Of a stretch of DNA of 64,000 nucleotides, positions 59,018-64,000 are shown in pieces. Under the pieces are notes generated by a model that had not been told where the DNA came from, did no database searches, and saw only the letters and a program-made list of their open reading frames with translations. The number at the start of each line of letters is the position of its first letter. Within the stretch, counting starts at the first letter, position 1. The stretch spans positions 2,708,001 through 2,772,000 of the forward strand of contig CM072876.1 of assembly GCA_036937835.1 (NCBI GenBank), in the 5' to 3' direction. The position numbers and the translations under genes are program-made. Origin of the DNA: Pampus argenteus (Eukaryota > Chordata > Actinopteri > Scombriformes > Stromateidae).

Positions 59018-60631
59018 ATGTCTTTCTCAAGTTTATCAACAAACTTATCAACAAACTCTTTTTTTTCCTGACACCCTTTGCAGCTCCTTCCTGAAAATCC
59101 GTGATGCTCACAGCTCTACGGACAGGAAACACAAAACCCATCTCCTCTGCTCATTCAAGAATGCGGTCTCTGTCCAGGCTCCTGAATTTATGGATCACCA
59201 CCAGAAAGTGAGTCACCTGGTTTGATGTGTAGTTATTTGAACCTCCTCTTGATGGTTTCTGTTCTGTGTATAAACTCCTCTGTGTGATTCTCTTGTGTTC
59301 AGGACGCTCACGAGTTCCTCACATCGATCCTGGACCAAATTAGAAGTCTGTCCCTTCAGCTCCAGATGGATGCTTTCAAAATGAACTTACGATACACCTG
59401 CCCTGTGGAAAATCACCTGATGTTCAAGATGGAGAACACGAGAACATGCAGGGGGTAAGACTACACTGAAAATAACACACGTGTACACATGCGGTTATGA
59501 GATGTCTTTCTTTGTAAATTTCATGTGAACTGTTCCTTTAATGTGCAGGTGTAGCGCTCAGTCTACAAGGCAGGAAGAATTCACCAACCTGTCCCTGGAC
59601 CTGGTTCCTGGAGGCTCCTTGGAAGAAATGCTGGAGAATTACCTGGTGGTAAGTTTTACCTGTCCATGTGTGGACGTGCTATGGTTTTGTTACTCAGTTT
59701 ATAACACACAGCCTGTTGTCTCTGCAGGAGACTCCGCTGGAGTACCGGTGCCAGTGTGGAGACAACAAATCGACCCAGGTGACGGCGTTTGAGACTCTGC
59801 CAAGGTGAGCGACATCACATCACATCACATCGTAAACGCTGAAAGTGTTTCCACAACTGGGCTCCACAATCTCTAAGAGATCCTTGAGAGTTTACATTGG
59901 ATGTCATTTAGTAATAATCTTGTTGTCTTTATCTGCTTCTACAGAGTTCTCATCCTACATATAAAACGGTTTCGCTTCACTGCCTCAAATACTGTGGTGA
60001 AGGTGCGGGACCCCGTCACGTTATTCAGGGAGCTGGTGGTGTCCTCCAAAGAGGTAAAGAAATACAACCTCACCTGAGAACAAACAGAAACATGAAACTT
60101 AATATATAAACTGTGTGTATGTGTGAAGCTGATTTTTATTAACTGTGTTGCTCTTCAGGGTGGAGGCTGCTACAGCCTGGTCAGCATCATCAGTCATTTT
60201 GGGTCCACGGCGAACACAGGTATGAAAATCACAACGAATGATTCAGTGGTGAAAAGACTCACATTAAGCTAAACTGCATCCAGTAACCTCTGCTATATCG
60301 CTCTCTTGTTAGGACACTACATCTGTGACAGCGTCCATCCTGATGAGTGTCCAGAGGACACAACTGACCGCTGGCTCACATTCAACGACTCAGTCGTCAC
60401 CGAAACCACCGGGCGCTCGGTATGTCAGCAGCGGAAGGATTCAGCATACATCCTGCTCTATAAGCGACAGGTAAGAAGACAACACAGTCACATCCTGCAC
60501 TGAACTCCAGAAGAAGAGGGGCGGTTTGAAACACACCAAGAGGGTATTTACTGTGAGTCTCCTGTCTGTATTCTCAGTTTTAGAACAAGGTGAGCCTTAC
60601 CCTCCAGAAAAAAGAAGGCTACGAACTATGA
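56600..60631 (+). CDS. USP37/26/29-like ubiquitin-specific protease, array copy 5
   Basis: Exons: 56600-56644, 56854-56921, 57119-57224, 57390-57415, 57634-57703, 57838-57968, 58322-58372, 58487-58537, 58652-58702, 58822-58953, 59084-59207, 59303-59454, 59549-59648, 59728-59804, 59945-60053, 60159-60219, 60313-60470, 60584-60631. Predicted about 519 residues; the tail is cut at CTA-TGA (60,629-60,631), the same codon change as in copy 3. Private change: HIQLKD for HMQLKD in exon 6. It shares the intron insertion (57,993-58,203) and QMDAFKMN with copy 4. The (CA)n next to the donor of the Cys-box exon is the longest of the five. All active-site residues are present. Confidence 0.9.
58322..58702 (+). 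repeat. three tandem 51-nt microexons in copy 5
   Basis: Units 58322-58372, 58487-58537 and 58652-58702, period 165 bp. The unit order and spellings are as in copy 4, but the intron after unit 2 has the GTTGCCACGG variant seen in copies 2 and 3. Confidence 0.85.
58967..59014 (+). repeat. (CA)n at the splice donor side of an intron, copy 5
   Basis: About 48 bp of CA beginning some 13 bp after the donor AG|GTACAGC of the Cys-box exon. Confidence 0.95.
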
Positions 60632-61258
60632 AGATCGGTGGAGGATGATGACGAAGATGCCAGGAGGACCGCGAGCCCTTAGGAGGATGGACCCCCCAAT
60701 GAGAGCCTGGTTCCTCCTCTTTGAAGGAGTTTTTTCTTGCCACAGTCGCCTTAAATGCTGCTTTTAAGATTTACCAGCATTTAGCTTGCTCTCGGGGGAC
60801 GACTTTATATATATGTGTATATGTTAGAGGGCAGTAAGATTGTTTTTAGCATGGTTGGACTTTATACATATATCCTGGTCTATACGCGACAGGTAAGAAA
60901 ACAACACAGTCACATCCTGCACTGAACTCCAGAACAAGAGGGACAGTTTGAAACACACCAACAGGGTATTTACTGAGAGTCTCCTGTCTGTATTCTGAGT
61001 TTTATAACATGGTGACCCTTACCCTCCAGAAAAAAAGAAAAGGCTACGAACTACGAAGATCGGTGGACGATGATGACGAAGATGCCAGGAGGACCGCTAG
61101 CCCTTAGGAGGATGGGCCCCCCCAATGAGAGCCTGGTTCCTCCCAAGGTTTCTTCCTCTTTGAGGGAGTTTTTCCTTGCCACAGTCGCCTTAAATGCTGC
61201 TTTTAAAATTTACCAGCATTCGGCTTGCTCTCGGGGGACAACTTTATATATATGTAAA
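60446..61258 (+). repeat. duplicated 3'-end module of copy 5
   Basis: Modules at about 60,446-60,825 and 60,867-61,255. The second tail exon has further indels (AAAAAAAGAAAAGG) and TTTATAAC in place of the TTTTAGAAC acceptor, so it looks dead. AATAAA at about 61,263. Confidence 0.75.
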
Positions 61259-61263
61259 CAAAA

Positions 61264-64000
61264 ATAAAATAAAATATTAAATAAATAGAGTCTATAAATG
61301 GATGTTTTTTTTTCTTGTTCTTCTTTTGTAAACGGTTTTAAACTGACATGTAAACAATGAATATGATATTTCAAGCTGTACAGGGACGAAGAAATCCTAA
61401 TTTTCAGACTCAATTAGACGCCTGACTGACTGAGCTGTTTACTTACAGGCTCTCTTCTCAGAACTTATACCTGTTGTAATGGAGTTTAATCAGATCAGTT
61501 AATCAGTAGCAGATGAGAGATGACGCTACAAATCGGACATTAATCTTTCTTCAGCTTTTCTGCCATCACTGCCATAATTAGAATAAGACACCATGTTATC
61601 TATGCAATTAGATTAGTCCAACTAGAAGAATGTGTAATGAAAGTGGAACAGACAGGCAAAATATCTCCGCTGATTAAGGTGATTAAAATACCACAGGAGT
61701 ATGGTTGTGTTGTGATCTATTGAGCTGGTTCGAGCTTGTAGATGATGTAGAGTGTAAAGTTTGTAGAACAACAAGTTCCTGAGCAGCAAGTAAAACATCC
61801 CACAGCACATCACAGAAATACCAGTTTGCTAGTGAGAAAGATGCACAAACCTAAAACAACGTCCGTCATGCTTTACATGTCATCAAATAGTTAAATGTTT
61901 TGCAGATATGTTGAGTATGAACATTTTACAACATTGCTCACTGCATTGTCATATTTCATTACACTGTAAACGGTTTTTGCTAAGACATAAACATATCTAC
62001 ACTGTGCACATTTCCGTCACATTTTTCAGCCGCGCATGTCTGATGATACATTTATGCTTCAGTTTTAATGAATACAGCTGTCTCTGTTGGACGTGTAACA
62101 TGTGACGCCATTGACCACGTTGGGGGAGACAAAAACTGGCCAGATCTTCTTTACATGTTGTTTTGGAAATAGACTCCTCTCCATCACATTTTAAGAAATC
62201 AGATTCACATTAATGAAATCCTGAGACGAGGACAACCAAAGGAAATAACAGACTGACAGATGGATAAATAAAGACCTGTGTGCGTTTGCGTGTGTCCGAT
62301 ATGCTGATATTATTCTGTTTTATTTCTATCTCCATCTTTTACTCATTCCAAACATGCCACATCTTTCTAAAAAAATACGAAACACCACAACACGACCGGA
62401 CACTGGAACTGCTCACCGTGCAGCCACATCATGGGAGACTAATAACAGACGAACTACGAACTATCATGCTCAAAAACACTTAAGACACCATCAAATAAAC
62501 ACATATGTAATCAACCAGATGTACATTAAGTTAACAGGTCGTCTGTTCACATCCGATTTATCGTCAGTGATTCATGAAAACAAAGTTAATTAAATAATTT
62601 CATCCACGACCAGGCGACACGTACCTCATCTTAAACTGCACTGTGAGATCATGCCCTGCACTATGATGTTAAGTTACCAAAATAATTGCCCATCTGCCAA
62701 ACAGGAAGTGGATCAAAATTTAAATACGTGCTGCACCACATGGTTGAGATCACCTGTGTTTTTTACTTTGTCTTATTAATGCATCTTCATTCTCTATATA
62801 TTTTTCTTTTTACAACTGTAATATAATAAAAATTCGGATTCACTAGGTTTACTATCATCAAGACATTAGTTTATAATAGATTAGATATCGATTAAGCTGA
62901 ACAACCAGTACAAATGCATCAGCCAACATGAGGAGACTCGCAACAATTTCATCTTCGATTACAACAGAGATGCTCTCAGTACTGTTATCAGTGACCACTC
63001 GTACTTATCATTTGTTTGTTTAGCCTGTTTAACATCCAGCATTGCACTGTTGTCACAGACTATCCAGGGTTTTGTTTGTGTTTAGCGTTGTTTTATTACA
63101 TTTACGTCCGCATTTATGGTTTAATCAAGACAGACAAATATTTAAGTTTATTGTTTTATGTCCCGAGGAAACAGATTAGCTTGAGTTTTAATTTACCATA
63201 TATATCCACCATGTGCTTTCAGGAGACAAAAGGGGAGTCACTCAGTCACTTCCTGGATTTAAGCACCTGCTGACATCACCAGTGATGCTAATACGACGCT
63301 AACGCTAAGCTAACGGTTCCCCCGGTAAATTTGAGTGTGCTAACTTCATAACCAGGTTCATAACTTACAATTAATTGTCAGGGTATTATTGTTTTAAATT
63401 TATCTTACAGCTGTATGTTAGTGACCAGTAAAACGGTTGTTGTCTTATACGTGTTCAAGTTCTGTAAATACTGAAAATGTGCTGCTGTGTCACTTTTAAC
63501 TGGCTCTCTTATAACGTCAAATAAAAATGAAGCAAACTTAAATACAGGATATGAGGGACCCACACGCACTCACACCTGGTCCACAACAGTCTCTATGAGT
63601 CATCTAAACCCCCTGTTGCAGGCCTGTGTCGTAGCTTGGGTGCGTTGTGGCCTAAAACAGAATGGCCGCTTCACTTATAACAAGCAGAATGAAAATAAAA
63701 GGCACGTGCAAGTTCAGTACTCACGTTCCCGACGGTTAGTGAGGATAGTGAACAGGTCACTGACACAATCCACAGCTCACACACACAGCAGGCAGTGCGC
63801 AGATCCTACGTAGTTCACAGGCGGTTTGCTTCCCTCCTTAATGCCGTCAAAACGTCCGTCTCCTTCTCCTAAATTAAGTACACAAGCTAAATACCAAGTC
63901 CACATGCTGCTTCTGGCTGATTTAACCTTAGCACAGATTAACTAAACATGTATACAGAGCAGAGAGCAAGCTTATCAAATATGGCGCTAGGTTAAAGCTA
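61264..64000. other. spacer after copy 5, long form, runs off the window
   Basis: Matches spacer 2-3 (39,314-41,670) and has no LTR element: GAACAGACAGGCAAAATATC is continuous at about 61,647. It also lacks both hAT insertions of spacer 1-2. The segment from 63,507 equals 41,168 onward. By analogy, more array sequence should follow to the right. No exon seen. Confidence 0.65.

Noticed and set aside
1..64000. tRNA, rRNA or other structured RNA genes
   Set aside because: No tRNA-like A/B boxes with a cloverleaf and no rRNA segment were recognised by eye; a covariance-model scan would be decisive.

Overview
The window is vertebrate nuclear DNA, most likely from a percomorph teleost. The signs are split genes with short GT-AG introns, long (CA)n/(TG)n runs, hAT-type MITEs with ends common in fish genomes, two internally deleted hAT/ZBED elements, and a Ty3/gypsy element of the Gmr1 type, in which integrase follows protease directly. 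There is no bacterial-style gene packing, and almost all open frames outside the genes below are chance frames.

Layout. Positions 1-17,495 hold no gene I can recognise, only microsatellites, a 39-bp minisatellite, MITE relics and a foldback. From about 17,496 to the end lies a tandem array of five head-to-tail (+ strand) copies of one multi-exon gene. It encodes a ubiquitin-specific cysteine protease of the USP37/USP26/USP29-like type. Start codons are at 19,691, 29,862, 43,273, 49,743 and 56,600. Joining the exons in phase gives open catalytic domains in all five copies (about 502-536 residues), with the Cys box, the DAHEF motif, the zinc-ribbon cysteines and the His/Asn box present. The N-terminal extension is unlike the well-known USPs. 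It has a basic Trp-Trp/Cys-Cys patch and a 17-residue element encoded by a 51-nt microexon that is tandemly amplified (3, 3, 2, 3, 3 exons; 165-bp period).

Spacers record the array's history. Spacer 1-2 carries two hAT/ZBED insertions (24,462-25,595 and 25,802-27,158). Spacer 2-3 carries a Gmr1-like LTR element on the minus strand (34,633-39,313; LTRs 475 bp, two mismatches by eye; RT almost entirely deleted). Spacers 3-4 and 4-5 share one deletion of about 2.4 kb. The sequence after copy 5 repeats the long form of spacer 2-3 without the LTR element, so the array probably continues beyond the window.

The copies share a compact upstream block: a MITE, a perfect octamer, two TGATGTCA sites and a TATA-like box exactly 90 bp before each ATG. 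Copy 3 has lost the octamer and both TGATGTCA sites by a deletion of about 305 bp. The 3' ends are duplicated and run into a teleost interspersed repeat. All exon coordinates were worked out by hand from splice signals and reading phase; transcripts have not been seen.
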